From positions 89,786,728-89,850,727 of the forward strand of contig OX377204.1 of assembly GCA_947396885.1 (NCBI GenBank): 64,000 nt of DNA, written 5' to 3'. The DNA comes from Heligmosomoides polygyrus polygyrus (lineage: Eukaryota > Nematoda > Chromadorea > Rhabditida > Heligmosomidae). Made by a program: the position numbers and the translations under genes. Below are positions 10,303 through 21,895 of the stretch, in pieces (position 1 is the first letter of the stretch; every line of letters starts with the position of its first letter). Under the pieces are notes generated by a model. The model saw nothing but the letters and a program-made list of their open reading frames with translations, was not told the origin of the DNA and did not search any database.

Positions 10303-13300
10303 ATGAATGTTGCTACTGACGTCAAGGATTCGAAAAGCACAGATGTCGAGTCGGCGTATCGAAGTCAAGTCGCGGTACGTACCATATTACACAGGGCTTT
10401 GAGAAGTTGCTAGCTGATTTTTACTACATCTCTTAAGGTGTACAAACAACCCGAACCTGATCAACTGGGAAACTTAACTACTCAAGAAGGTGCGGCGATA
10501 ATTTCGGAAGAAAGAGGTCGTAACTTCGTGGTGAGGCAAGGGTGAGTTATGATTCATAAACATTACTGATATTATGCTTGTAGAGGTGAAAGTCTAACTG
10601 AAAGGAACGTCTAATTCTCGCAGAAATCAATAAGTCCTCTTACGCCGTCGTGTCAGCACTCTCAATCTTGTCACGTCACTTCCTTACGCGTCCCCTGGCA
10701 AGGCGAGTGCGCGTAAACTGCTTGACTGTGGCGACCGCCAGAGTTCGGATTTGTTTCATAATTCATTTTGCTATAGACGAGTGGTTTGTTCAGCGTAGCC
10801 AAGATTGGTACAACTCTTTATTGCGGCTTACGTTTCGGCGTCGTCGCCTTCTTCAGAGCCTGGAAAAGTCGAAGTGATCTGAGAAGCTACCATCCCAAAT
10901 GCCATTTCATTCTGGAGGAACGGCTCACCCATTCAGTATGAAAAGAGCCGTGGTTCAGAATTTGTTCCGCACTGCTCGAGTGGTTTCATCTGAAACCGCG
11001 GAAAGGGCCTACTCCGTGAATATGGCGCACCGCATCGCGGTTCAGAATGGATATGCTCCCACTGGCGGGGCTAGTGGGCAGAGACGACAGCCAAGAACCG
11101 CTGAGGAATCGCAGCGAGAGCGGTCAAAGGTGACATTCTGTGTCCCGTTCATTTCGGACGCTCTGACCGCAGCCATCCGTGGCTGCGTTAGGAAGGCAGA
11201 GCTGCAAGACGATGTGAGGGTGGTAGCAGTGCCACCTAACAACCTTAAGAAGCAGGTGGTCCGGAACGGTTTGTATGACCGTCTATGCACAACACCATCA
11301 TGTGTTGTTTGTCCTTTTGGGAAGGCTGGTGACTGTCAAACGTCTGGTGTGGTGTACCTGATCAGGTGTACGGAATGCGGAGAGGAGTATGTGGGGGAAA
11401 CAGGTAGGCCCTTGTGCGTAAGGATCAAAGAGCACTTGGACGGGTTGCGCAGGTCCCAAGTCTCTACTCCCTTGGGCGAGCACAGGGTGCGGCGGCACGC
11501 GAACAGCTGTTTTGGCGTGGAGGTCAAAATCCTTGCGCGTGAAGATGAGATTTCGGCGCGCCGAACTCTCGAGGCGCTGTACATTACGGCGAAGTCCCCA
11601 CAGATCAATAGGATGGACGAGTGCTTGGCTGTGACCCAAGAGCTGGCGCCGTACGTCGCCCTCTGCGGGTTTTGACCTCTGGGTCATGACCCGTTAGGTC
11701 CCTAAGGCGGGTGGTCCCCCGGGCTCTAAGCTCATTCACCCATCTTTCGTCTAGCCAGGGTGACGGTGGACGCCTTTTGTCCACATCTAAGGTTAGCCAC
11801 GTTTTCGACTTCTTTCGGCATCGTTTTCGTAGTCTCTTAGCCTTTTGGATGGGTTCCTGCAGAATGAAATGGCATTTGGGAGGGTAGCTTCTCAGATGAC
11901 TTCGACTTTTCCAGGCTCTGAAGAAGGCGACGACGCCGAAACGTAAGCCGCAATAAAGAGTTGTACCAATCTTGGCTACGCTGAACAAACCACTCGTCTA
12001 TAGCAACATCAAGGATGCCAAGGTTCATCGAGAGTCGAACATGGAATAATTCATTTTATTCTGCCGTTTTTTCACCATTGCCCCTCCACTAGAAATCCTG
12101 TTTTGCCCACCCATTCGATAAATTGCCAGACTCAGAGGAGAACTCTCCTTGTGCTGAGTGGTTATCCGCCTTGGTAGGAACGCGCATGAATGCCAAATTA
12201 CATCAGAAACTGCCTAGCTCAGTTCACCATAGGTAAGAACACATCAGTGCTGCATAAAATTTCGGCGCAATGAGCGGACGGGGGTTGGGCAACCCATGGG
12301 CTTTTATCGCCTTGAGCGTAGCGGTCGGATATGGTGACGTGGAATTTCCACATTGTACACAAACTGACGCGTACGTATGTGTAATGCAAGTTGCAACGAG
12401 AGGGAACTAGGTCAAATGAACGTTTCGCGAGAACTAAACGGGTAAAAACTTGCCTACATGTGGGAAACGCCATGACACCTTGCGCTTTCTGAGTACTGAT
12501 GGACTGCCTTCCTCGTCCGCTCATTGCGCCAAAATTCTAGTTTCGTACAGCACAAAACGCTGTAGAGTACTGTCCTACATGGTATCTTGTAGGCTTGGAT
12601 ATTTTTAATATACAGCTCGCTTTAGAATAAAACACTTCGCTTTCCTACCTTTCCTTTTCATAAATGCCAATTTTCAGCGCCCGACCTCTTCGTTTTCCGC
12701 GGGACACCACGAAGTCTCCCGGGAACGACTATGCATACGGGCACTGGTCACTCAAACTAGGATTGCGCTTACTTCGTATATCTTGAATTATCAAGACAGT
12801 TTATCGAAGCTGGCATGTCCCTAGCAACGGAGCTCATCCTGCTGTGCGAAGTCGCCTATGTTGGCAATTAACCTTTGCGGCAACGCCGCTGCCCTATCGT
12901 TAACCAAGGTCAGGGGCAGAGTTTCCGCCGGCGGCGAGCTGTGCCGTATCGCGCCAGTACACTCTTGATTTACGAACTTGCTCCGACAATAATGATTGTC
13001 ATCATTATTGGTAGCGGCGTGCGACCTCTGCAGAGTTTGGGTGCGCTTTAGCCGATCATGGCAGAGATCTGGAATGGGAACAGACGCATCTTGTAAGCTC
13101 CGCGATCGATACCGATTAGATGAGACCTGCAGCTGAGTCAAATTTGGAATTTCCCGCAGCAGCAGTAAGTCCCAACGCAAAGAATTCGGTGATTCGCCGC
13201 TGTCTTTGCCGCTTCCCGCCGGCAAGGATCGAGTGTGGGGTACGGGAACGTTTACGCACTTTTGGCCGCGCGCGTCGCGTGACGCCACCATCCACGGCAA

Positions 13301-16300
13301 GCCCACGATTTCGCGGCAAAGATACGCACGATTTGTTAGCTCCGTGCGTATGGGTCCCGTATCGATTAGCATTGATAACAATCTAATCCGGCAAGAAAAT
13401 AATATCGGAACAAGGACTAGGGCAAAATGATTACCTGCTCGACAGCAGAACCTCCAAAGGCAGCAACTAGCTTGAGCTGAAATTCCTCCTGGGAAGGAAG
13501 CAACTTGATTACAAAAAACTTACTTGATAAAGTTGACAAGCTTAGAGGTTGATGACGAGGAAGCAGAGAATCGAATGATAGAGCTAACACAGAAGACGCG
13601 TTAGTAGCTACCTACCGCTCAAAAGTCGACAAACGGGTGTAAAGCGAGGAGGAGCGTAAGTCCCATCCGCACCGCCAGCGAATGGCTGGCGACGTCGCGT
13701 AGGCGACATGCTCGCGTGCCGCTCCTCGCGAAGAAATGAGTAAACGTGCTGCCTCCCATCGAGAAAGGCGCGGCAAAACTGGGGAGGAGTGCCGTTACTT
13801 CAAGGCTCCATCCCAAGGGCGAACCCACAAAGGGTCTCTCCCCTTCGGGACACGCACACTAGCTAAGGAGAAGCTAAGGAGCCTGACGTGAGCACTGCCA
13901 CATGTCGTAATCACAGGTTAGAGATAATAGAAGAAAATATGAGGCAAATAAATAAAGAAAATACGATGGTTTATACTCTATTCTGAGGAGGTTTCGGAGT
14001 TGTCGCTTTCACATCAGCTCGAAAATGTCGGAATAATGCTTTGAAAAAATGTTGGTCGATTTATTTATACAAAATACCGGAAATACAGCGCTGCTAACTA
14101 TAGAACTGATTATCTGGAGGCATATAAATGGTTAGTAGATCCTCCTGTTTGGGTTCTGTGGAGGTTAGGAGAGTTGGAATCTGTCGACATTCGCGGGCGT
14201 GTCTACAATCCGACCATTATTAAGGCTGTCTTAAAGCGCCGTCTATTGGAGTTTCCTGTGTCTTCAAAACCGCTGTGTGCGCGCCAATGCAAGTAGTTAT
14301 CTGAAGAAATATTATTTAATAATAATAAATAATAATAACAAAATAACGGCAGGTTAGATCAGCAATACTTGCAAAACGAAATGAATAAAAACAGAAATAT
14401 GGTTGTAGTTCCGCGACTGGTGCGTCGTATATCATATCACTGAGGAGATACGCAGGCAGTCACTTTATGTACGGCGAGAACTGAGAAGTGTAACTATTAG
14501 GTGCGACTGCGACTTCTCCTCTGTGCACCTTGCCCAAGAATACCATCTTGAAACCACCTCATCTAGTGATGGCCAACAAGTTGGCACCGACTAGTTAGCC
14601 TCCTGCGAGAGTTGCACGCTCCTATTCATTCTTACCCTGCTAGGGGCAGTTTTCCCCTGACGTTCTTTCACAGTGATCTCTAATATTGGTACGGAAGCTA
14701 GGACAAGGTTTTAGTTTGGTGCGGAACTGCAGGTCGACTTTACAATTTGATTCATCACGAAACCTAATTTGTCCTTCTCGCTTTTGGTTTTTTTACCATT
14801 TGCCGGTCATTTCATATGTAAAGTATGAAATGACCGGCAAATGGTAAAAAAAACCAAAAGCGAGAAGGACAAATTAGGTTTCGTGATGAATCAATGTGAA
14901 ATGTTTCACATAAGATTGCGGCTGCTCGAAGATCTCTTTTGCATGACAGTTAATTCCTTTGTCAACGTATCTGTGGCTTTATTATTCTTTATAGCTTTGC
15001 ATACTATCTTGCGACTCTCCACTTCTATGAAGGCATCAAGTTCGGTCTGTTCGTGAAAGATTATCGCAATCAAGTGATTGTCAGCGCAGTAGAAGCAGGT
15101 ACGGTATATTTGATTCGAGCTAAAACGAAAACCCTGCGGACATGGTGTTCTTCAATACTGTTGTAAAACATTCATTCGTTGTGGACTTGAAGCGTCGCGG
15201 TTGCAGTGTATAGTATATGAAGATCAAACGTTTAATGTGATTGGAGTTTATACGCATTTCGAGGAGTTATGAGTAGAGCTGCATAGTCTCTAAGCATTAC
15301 ATTCTCCGTTCATCTTATTCTCTTATTGCATTCCAAGTTGGTGGTGACGACGAGGTCTTTCATTTGAGTTTGCCATGCTGGAGTCCCGTCAGAATCTTAA
15401 TTCCCGTGACGCAGGAGTGGTTTCATAATGAAAAGTTTTTTTTAACAGCAGACATTCTTAGTTATTAAGGGTTGCGTTTCTTTTAGCCTCAGTATCAGCT
15501 GAATCGATACGAGTATTGGATAGGATCGTAGATGTTGATGCTGTACCAGTGTCAGATAAAGATGTTTGCAAGACGCTTATCGTAAAGGCGCTTCAGGTAG
15601 GTATTATTTTTTGACGATGAAGGTGACGACAAGAATATAATTTCTCAACTTCATCTTCAAATCATGTATTTTCCAACGGCACATCGCATAGAAAGTGAAA
15701 AAGAAAAAGTGAAGTGACGCGTTTGAGATACCTAGACGCTAGAAAGAAAAAGCCAGTGGTTGTAATACCTTTGAATGACAAAAAAGGTCTGGTTTTTTTT
15801 ATGCGCAGAGGGGTTTTGCAAGATTTTCTTCGTTTCACCGGTTAAGTTTTAGCTTGTACTTGGGTATTTAACTCCTGCCATTGCATCGTCTTCTAGCATC
15901 GTTCAAGAATTTACATTGACTGAGAATGCACCCTTCAGAGTAAATTTCTAGGGAGCTTGATTTAGCTTGTTATTTCTTCCACCTTGATGTTTGCGTTTTC
16001 CATTACCTCTTTCCTATGTTAGAACCCAGGCGAACTACGCTTTCCATCCCTACCGGGACGGTGAAGGAGGGCCACACTGATATGGCTATGACGAGGGATC
16101 TGAAACAGAAACATTTCCATCTTTGAAATACCAATGTACAAATAGCTGTCATATAATAAACAATAAAAACTGGCACGGACTAGAGATGGAAGAACCTATG
16201 GACTCGCATGCTAAATAAATTTCAACGATACGGGAAGAAATATTGCAATAAAAGACCATGCGCTTCGAATGGCGTCGAGAACCCGAAAGAAGATTTCGAA

Positions 16301-17782
16301 ATGGCGCACTACCGCAGAGTCTCGTGCCCTCGAAAGGTGTCGAAATGTCGACATAGTGCACTTCTTCTGGATTTTAGCAGTTGCGACAGGCACAATAACG
16401 CCCTTCGCGCGGAGGTTGATGTGGCTGCGGTCAATGCCCAACAGCCGCCAATTTACCTGCGCGGCATCCTTCACGCGACCTTCGTTAACCACAAGGGCTG
16501 GTAACCTTCTGGCAAGGAGCCGGTTAGGTAAATCCGTACTAGCGATTTACCGACACCTTTGATCCTAGAATAGATAGATGATTGTTTGTATACAAGCGAG
16601 GCAGACTGAAGTTTCCCGAGGGCGGGTTACTTTTTTATACATCAATGTGTAGCGGTTTTCCAAGCATGAAGATTCAGCAGGGTGTCTCCAAGCGTTTCGG
16701 CGAAGGTTACCTTACGCTAGTTGTATAGCCCTCCACAGATGACCTGCTTTCTTGTTTGTTTTGCTTGTTTACGCGAATAGTAAATGATGGGTAGGTGAGC
16801 CGTACCAAACAGTAATGAAAAATCGGATGCCACTAGAAATATGGGTGGTTAAAAAGCCGACAGTCAGAGCAAAAGATCACTGTAAAACAAAAGAAACCAA
16901 TGGTATTCGGAGAGTTTGAAAGGGGTAAAAAAGTTTCACTTGATTGAAGAGAGGATCATATAACAGTGCAGAAGTCTACTCACGATTAGGTAGGTAGTCC
17001 CATTTTCTCTATTTTTACCATGTTTTACCCTCATCAACACCATAGGAAGGGCTTATGACCGACTTCACTGTTTCGTTTTATCCGGAAGCCATCGTGGCGT
17101 GCGGGATTCCTCACGAGTCATTTCATTCCTCTATTTCGTTCCTCTTCTTCTGACTCTGTATTTTAAGAGTCTTAAATATACATATAAAAAAGGCGTGACA
17201 ACTGAATTACAAATGTATTTCAGGAGAAGGGTACTGTTAATATGGTAATTGAAAGACCCATAAGCGAGTCAGCGAAAGAGATGATGCAGGTTGTTACAAT
17301 TTCTGAATTAAGAGATGGCATCACTTTACAATGCCTCAGCGAAAAAACACTATTATAATATGCAGTTGAGCTGTCTCAGTACATTATTATCTGATTAGGA
17401 AATCTTTTAAAAAGCATCCATTTTAAATACATAGGCTTACTGCAAAACTTGACCGGTAGTTGCAAAGCAAACCTTTTTCATCAGAATGCGTTGTGTGCAT
17501 CTGTATACCAGCAGCCATCGGTAGCTATGGCGTCTGATGTGAAGTCAATCGTTCGCCGTTTAAACGAAAAATTGAAGCGCGGTTTTGGCGATGTTAAACC
17601 GGTATGGCTTCAGTGGGACCCATTTTCACAAGCAAAACGAAATTGTCTTACTTTCACAGATCAGCATTTTGAACCATCGTAAGGACGAACGAAGCAGGAA
17701 GGGGCGACCACATGTTCGCATAGGAAAGAAGCCGGAAGAGCAGATCATTGGCATGGACCATGAAGAGCATAAAAAATTAAGT
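10303..17782 (+). CDS. PDZ-domain protein, paralog A (7 exons called, 3' end uncertain)
   Basis: Exons: 10303-10374, 10438-10541, 14995-15098, 15487-15596, 17224-17289, 17485-17601 and 17660-17782; all join in frame for 232 codons. The ATG at 10303 opens a short leader; the second exon ends in RNFVVRQG. Exons 3-5 encode one PDZ domain (FGLFVKDYRNQVIVS, AESIRVLDRIVDVDA, VSDKDVCKTLIVKAL, VNMVIERP). A conserved segment PSVAMASDVKSIVRRLNEK follows, then a diverged tail exon. PDZ domains bind C-terminal peptides, so a cytosolic adaptor role is likely but inferred. Compared with paralogs B and C it has an extra intron after KAL-Q and an altered carboxylate-binding loop (FGLFV instead of FGLGV). Intron 2 holds a Penelope-like element and a perfect palindrome. 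The last exon may begin at 17823, after a 40-nt intron. Confidence 0.7.
10825..10860 (-). ncRNA. Hammerhead-like ribozyme motif (left arm, minus strand)
   Basis: Exact reverse-complement copy of the motif at 11914-11949, in the left inverted arm of the Penelope-like element. See that entry for the structure. Confidence 0.45.
10899..11675 (+). CDS. GIY-YIG endonuclease domain of a Penelope-like retroelement
   Basis: 258 codons, fully open. Residues 80-130 (VPFISDALTAAIRGC, VVAVPPNNLKKQVVR) match the linker seen in Penelope proteins between RT and nuclease. Cys130, 135, 138 and 146 form the zinc-binding knuckle before the nuclease. The GIY-YIG core appears as VVYLIRCTECGEEYVGETG (residues 151-169), with the catalytic Arg in VRIKEH (R175) and the likely metal-binding Glu in LEALYI (E225). 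In the family this domain nicks target DNA to prime reverse transcription. Here the RT region is missing, so the product could not retrotranspose on its own. The ATG lies in the left terminal repeat and may not be the natural start. Confidence 0.8.
   Translation: MPFHSGGTAHPFSMKRAVVQNLFRTARVVSSETAERAYSVNMAHRIAVQNGYAPTGGASGQRRQPRTAEESQRERSKVTFCVPFISDALTAAIRGCVRKAELQDDVRVVAVPPNNLKKQVVRNGLYDRLCTTPSCVVCPFGKAGDCQTSGVVYLIRCTECGEEYVGETGRPLCVRIKEHLDGLRRSQVSTPLGEHRVRRHANSCFGVEVKILAREDEISARRTLEALYITAKSPQINRMDECLAVTQELAPYVALCGF
11914..11949 (+). ncRNA. Hammerhead-like ribozyme motif (right arm)
   Basis: Order: GGCT (stem I, 11914-11917), CTGAAGA (fits the CUGANGA core), one extra A, stem II GGCG-ACGA-CGCC, GAAAC, GTA (fits the GUH cleavage site), AGCC (stem I, 11946-11949). 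Stem III would be only AC/GU with no loop, as reported for the minimal hammerheads of Penelope-like elements, which act as dimers. An outer CTTT/AAAG pairing could extend stem I past an internal loop. The extra A between the core and stem II is non-canonical and may weaken or abolish cleavage. Confidence 0.45.
12006..14740. other. Intron 2 of PDZ gene A, no gene seen
   Basis: Contains GC-rich patches at 12880-13390 and 13620-13830 with CCGCCGGCGGCG-like inverted words, resembling the GC-rich MITE material at 30290-30560, but no delimitable element, RNA gene or coding exon. Confidence 0.4.
14747..14894. mobile_element. Near-perfect 148-bp palindrome (MITE)
   Basis: Arms of about 70 bp, from TTGATTCATCACGAAACC to its reverse complement, meet at a centre near 14820 with a loop of about 7 nt. 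I see essentially no mismatches, so the insertion is young. It lies 100 bp upstream of exon 3 of PDZ gene A and would form a long hairpin in the pre-mRNA. Confidence 0.85.
15599..17220. other. Intron of PDZ gene A, no gene seen
   Basis: AT-rich sequence. A short open stretch at 16149-16562 on both strands has GC-rich codons but no recognisable domain or paired splice sites. Confidence 0.4.
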
Positions 17783-18075
17783 GTATGTCCACCACTATGT
17801 TATGCCACCCGAAGTTTTTCAGGTGGTCCTTTATTATGCGCTGACTTTCGACCTTCAGTCATCTAATAAGCGTAAAAATGGAGCTCAGGTTCTACTCACC
17901 CTTCTAGAAGCGCCACAAAGGAAAGGAATGAGGGAGCCGAAAAAAAACTGGGGCATAAGATGGGCTACAGGGACTGACGCTCGCGCAGTCTACTCGACCA
18001 GCAGAGGCAGGGTCTAACGAGATTTAGTTTAGATTTAGTCAGCAAGTGCGACAAGCCTAAAAATATTGATCAGTA

Positions 18076-19160
18076 CTGTATCCAATCTTCACCCTCCCTG
18101 ACGACGTATTGATAAGCGACGCTTTGCTACTGGAGTCTCGTCTACGTCATCCAGACCGGGAAGTCGTTGGGTCCCTCCAGCGTCATTTTAAAGGGCACGT
18201 CTGCCCTCTTCTTCATTCCGTTATCCCTCACCTATTACCGTATGACACTCACGATATACCATATGCTATCCCCCAGTAAAGGTGACACAGATCCCCATCG
18301 ATGACCCATCGCATCATGCTTTCTTGGAAAACTAACCACTCACATCACAATGTGCTCAGTCTTTAGTCGAGAGCCCTCTATACAGTTTTGGATTATAGCT
18401 TAACATCGTTGCAGTTCCTATATTCTTGTACTGTATATGCGATCCTATTTGCTCTCGAACAATTGTCAGCTGTCGACACGATGATGGTGTTCTCAAGCTC
18501 GAGGACGAGCTTATTGGAGGAGAGGAGATGTCGGGTTGTATCCAATCCGCACCTTCGCTGACGACATGCTGATGAGCGACGCCTTGGTACGGGAGTCTCG
18601 TCTACGTCATCCAGACTGGGCAGTCGTTGGGTCCCTCCAGCGTCATTTTAAAGGGCACGTCTGCCCTCTTCTTCATTCCGTTATCCCTCACCTATTACCG
18701 TATGAAACTCACGATATACCATATGCTATCCCCCAATAAAAGTGACACAGATCCCCATCGATGACCCATCGAATCATGCTTTCTTGGAAAATTAACCACT
18801 CACATCACTATGTGCTCAGTCTTTAGTCGAGAGCCCTCTATACAGTTTTGGATTATAGCTTAACAGCATTGTAGTTCCTGTATTCTTGTACTGTATATGC
18901 GATCCTATTCGCTCTCGGACAGTTGTCAGCTGTCGACACGATGATGGTGTTCTCAAGCTCGAGGACGAGCTTATTGGAGGAGAAGAGATATCGGGTTGTA
19001 TCCAATCCGCACTTCCGCTGACGACATGCTGATGAGCGACACCTTGGTACGGGAATCTCGTCTACGTCATCCAGACCAGGAAGTCGTCGCGTCCCTCCAG
19101 CGTTATTTTGAAGGGCACGTCTTCCCCTTCATTCCGTTATCCCTCACCCATTACCGTTTC
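18076..19160 (+). repeat. 460-bp direct tandem repeat, 2.3 copies
   Basis: Units start at 18076, 18536 and 18996 (last one partial), with high identity. Each carries the same open stretch encoding RESRLRHPD, then a Q/R/F-rich segment (SLQRHFKGHVCPLL in unit 2). The frame is kept in all three despite many substitutions. Downstream of the last called exon of PDZ gene A. It could be a duplicated exon or simply local satellite growth. Confidence 0.7.
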
Positions 19161-19184
19161 TTAAACATTCTGAAGCTTTAAGAG

Positions 19185-19278
19185 GGATGTTTTGTTGCGA
19201 TCAAAACTCTTGCGCCAGATGGGAGTCGAACCCACACCTTCTGCTTTCCGGACTGTTTGATCGCAACTAAACATCCAG
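19185..19278 (-). repeat. tRNA-like B-box segment flanked by 21-bp inverted repeats
   Basis: On the minus strand, GGTGTGGGTTCGACTCCCA is a good T-arm/B-box, with TCCGGAA upstream resembling an anticodon loop. No D arm or paired acceptor exists. The whole is enclosed by GGATGTTTAGTTGCGATCAAA and its inverse (one mismatch). Degenerate tRNA or tRNA-derived insertion. Confidence 0.4.
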
Positions 19279-19675
19279 TGAGAATGAAAGATCGGAAGGT
19301 TTGCAACGCTTTTTTCTCATTTCTATGTTTGCCAATTTTTACGCCATTAGAGTGGAACGTCAGACAGAAAAAGAACGTCGTAGACAGTTTTAAACCATTC
19401 GATAGGGAATGATTTGATCTACAAGAATGTGTGTTCGTTGTTTTTGTTCATTTTGTTTTTCGTTATTTTTCAGGACGTTAAACTGGAGATTTAAAAGTGA
19501 GTGAGCTGTTGGTAAACGTAGTTTCTCTCCTTTCCAACATTCCACTAAAAAAAAGAAGAAAATACTATGAACAAACAATCACAACGTACGCTTGTTAGAG
19601 CAAAGCGTTCTATTTCGAACGACATAACACTGTCCAAAAAATTGACGAAAGAGTAAGAGATGTTGTTAAAAAGTC
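19279..19675. other. No recognised feature
   Basis: AT-rich spacer with only short chance open frames. Confidence 0.4.
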
Positions 19676-19769
19676 TTCATTTTGATTTCCGCTGATGTTC
19701 AAGGCACTATATAATGGAGTGTCTTCTGGATTTTTTAGTGCCTTGAACACCAGCGGAAATCAAAATGAA
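19676..19769. repeat. Inverted repeat, 33-bp arms
   Basis: Arms 19677-19709 and 19736-19769 (TTTTGATTTCCGCTGATGTT and inverse) around a 26-nt loop. Probable small MITE. Confidence 0.65.
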
Positions 19770-20720
19770 CAAGAAAAGCCAACATACATTCTTTTAGAGT
19801 GTAGAACGTTGTGAAAAAAATACTCAGGAGCAGAGAGAAAGAGCTGTCAGCGAAGGTTGCTTTTTTGGTTTGTTACTCTGATGAACTAAAAATGGATCAA
19901 AATCGAAACATACATTCTGATAGAGCGAAGTTATTCTCTTTCGAATGGTTTATAACATTGTACAAAAAACTCCAGCGAGATTCAGAATACATGAAATATT
20001 TGAAAAAAGGCGGGACTTATGGTTAGTTTCCAACCTAGTATTTAAGTGAAGGCTAAAGCTTCTAGTATGCTTTTCGAGTGTGGCCTGCACGAGTATGGAT
20101 TACCGTCTTCACTAGGATTGACCATAACTAGCGTAGCAAACAGTACTAAAGCCAAGAGTGTAGCCGGATAGCTAGGAATCCAGATCGGAATTGCGGAACC
20201 AAGATGAAGCAGTATAGTATTGACGGGTTCACTGTTGCCCACAGACTGGACAGGATCGTCCATGTAGGGATCATCCCTTTTGCCAGGCATTCCTCGCCAT
20301 CACCTCGTATACGGTGTGAACTCTCCACTCGCGATTTGAGCTCTTCAAGGCAACTATAGAGGATCAGTGATCTCTATTTGTTTACGACGATCTTTACTAT
20401 GATTTGTATCAGCATCGCAGCTGCCTGCGGTATAAATATGGTCGGCTGCGATGCCGGTTTCATTCTTCTTTTACTTTTCTTTTACTGTTCCTGTGGAATA
20501 AAGAAGTGGCAGATCGGTTGAACTCAACAATACACAAGACTCGCGTGGCAACGGTTCGGATCCCGCTCAACGGATCCCGTTTAGCAACGTCAAGCCAGAC
20601 CACTTAGATGCTTCTTCGGGTGCCTACGGTACAAATTTTAGAAAGCACGCATACTAAAAAGCTCGAAAATTCTTGCACTGAAATCTGCACTTCGAATGCT
20701 TTTCATGATCAGGGGAAAAC
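19770..20720. other. No recognised feature
   Basis: No delimitable element, RNA gene or splice-supported exon. Confidence 0.4.
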
Positions 20721-20774
20721 CAAAGGAAAGGAAAGCATTCATTCATCATCGAATGAATGACTTCCTTTCCTTTG
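20721..20774. repeat. Short inverted repeat
   Basis: CAAAGGAAAGGAAAGCATTC on the left is mirrored on the right with two mismatches, forming a 24-bp hairpin. Confidence 0.55.
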
Positions 20775-21172
20775 CAGAATTAATAGAAACCTTCTTGTGA
20801 TACGGAGTACGGATCGAACAAAGGCGTGTTTTGCAGAAGGTGTCACCACACCATTCTCGATCTCCCAGTAAAAAGAAGAACAAAAAGAAAAAGTGAGGGA
20901 ACACAATGTGAGCAAGTTCACCGGAATGAGAAACAGTTTACAATAAATGTTAATTTGCTCTGAATTGCACATGCAAGTAAACAGGTTTATTCGCAAAAAG
21001 CTCCATATCAAAAGGGCTGTCGACGCAGGAAGGCATCAGTTGAGGATCAGCTTGTATTTAACGACACATGTCATTCGAATGCGTGCTTACGTCAGAAATG
21101 GAACAGGGCGTAATATTGTTTTTTGTTTTTGTTTTGAGAAGCACGACATGCCGTTTGTGATAGCGTTCCGTG

Positions 21173-21895
21173 CAGGGGTGCACGCAAAATTCTGTGAGTT
21201 ATATCTTTCTAAACGGAAAATTTTCGAAAATTTTCCGGTAAATCGTTCAATTTTGATAAAAATACAATTAGTTGCAAACCATTATTTCAAGTGAAAAAAA
21301 TCAGGGAAGTCCTTATACTTTTCAACTTTAAGCGTTCAACAGCTCAAGTTCAAGAAGTGGAATGTAATACTGCATTGTAAAATAAACATTTCAACATCAT
21401 CGAACACAGAAAAATAAACAAGCCTTGAACAATAAATTATCTACAGGGTTGGAATAAGAACAGTTATGGTATTATCATTCAAGACGATCACCGACTAGGC
21501 TTCTTGAAATGTGCGACCAGACTGGTGCTCGTAGTTTCCCCTTTCCTAGCTCTTTTGTCCTGCAAGCATATGCAATCTCGATACGGGCACCAGCTCCCTA
21601 AGAACCTAAAGAACTAATGAAAATACAACTAAAAGCCTATCAGTGGAACGTTAACACGGTGTCGAATGCACGATTTTTGAGAGCCTGGTGCTTGGGACCA
21701 ATCGATTTTTTACAGCGTTGAGAGCGTGACACGACATCGTGTCACGACTTCACACTGCCGAAAAGGTACACATCGTCAACGTTTTGACGTTCAGGAAAAC
21801 TAGCTTTCTTAATTTTGTTATTGGCGCTTTTCAGAAATCGTTTAAAATACGTCCAGCGGCCGAAAACATTCTCTCCGTCTCAACTGTTCCAGGGG
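21173..21895. mobile_element. hAT-superfamily element, copy 3 (left half only)
   Basis: Starts CAGGGGTGCACG and follows hAT copy 1 (2144-2860) through shared landmarks such as AACCATTATTTCAAGTGAAA, GCCTATCAGTGG, TTTAAAATACGTCCA and GTCTCAACTGTTCCAG. Homology stops near 21895, so the right half, including the other terminus, is missing. Confidence 0.7.

Larger units (their letters stand above)
10763..12005 (+). mobile_element. Penelope-like element, truncated, with inverted terminal repeats
   Basis: Arms at 10763-10935 and 11848-12005 are near-perfect reverse complements (for example GACGAGTGGTTTGTTCAGCG and its inverse). Between them lies only the GIY-YIG endonuclease part of a Penelope-type protein; the reverse transcriptase is missing. 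The inverted arms match the terminal-repeat (pLTR) style of such elements and contain hammerhead-like cores. It sits in intron 2 of PDZ gene A. Confidence 0.75.

Noticed and set aside
11298..11687. Minus-strand frame opposite the Penelope endonuclease
   Set aside because: Shadow of the clearly recognisable GIY-YIG coding frame on the plus strand.
18564..18600. Hammerhead ribozyme suggested by CTGATGAG in the 460-bp repeat
   Set aside because: No GAAA core element follows a stem II, and the CTGATGAG is not conserved in the first unit.
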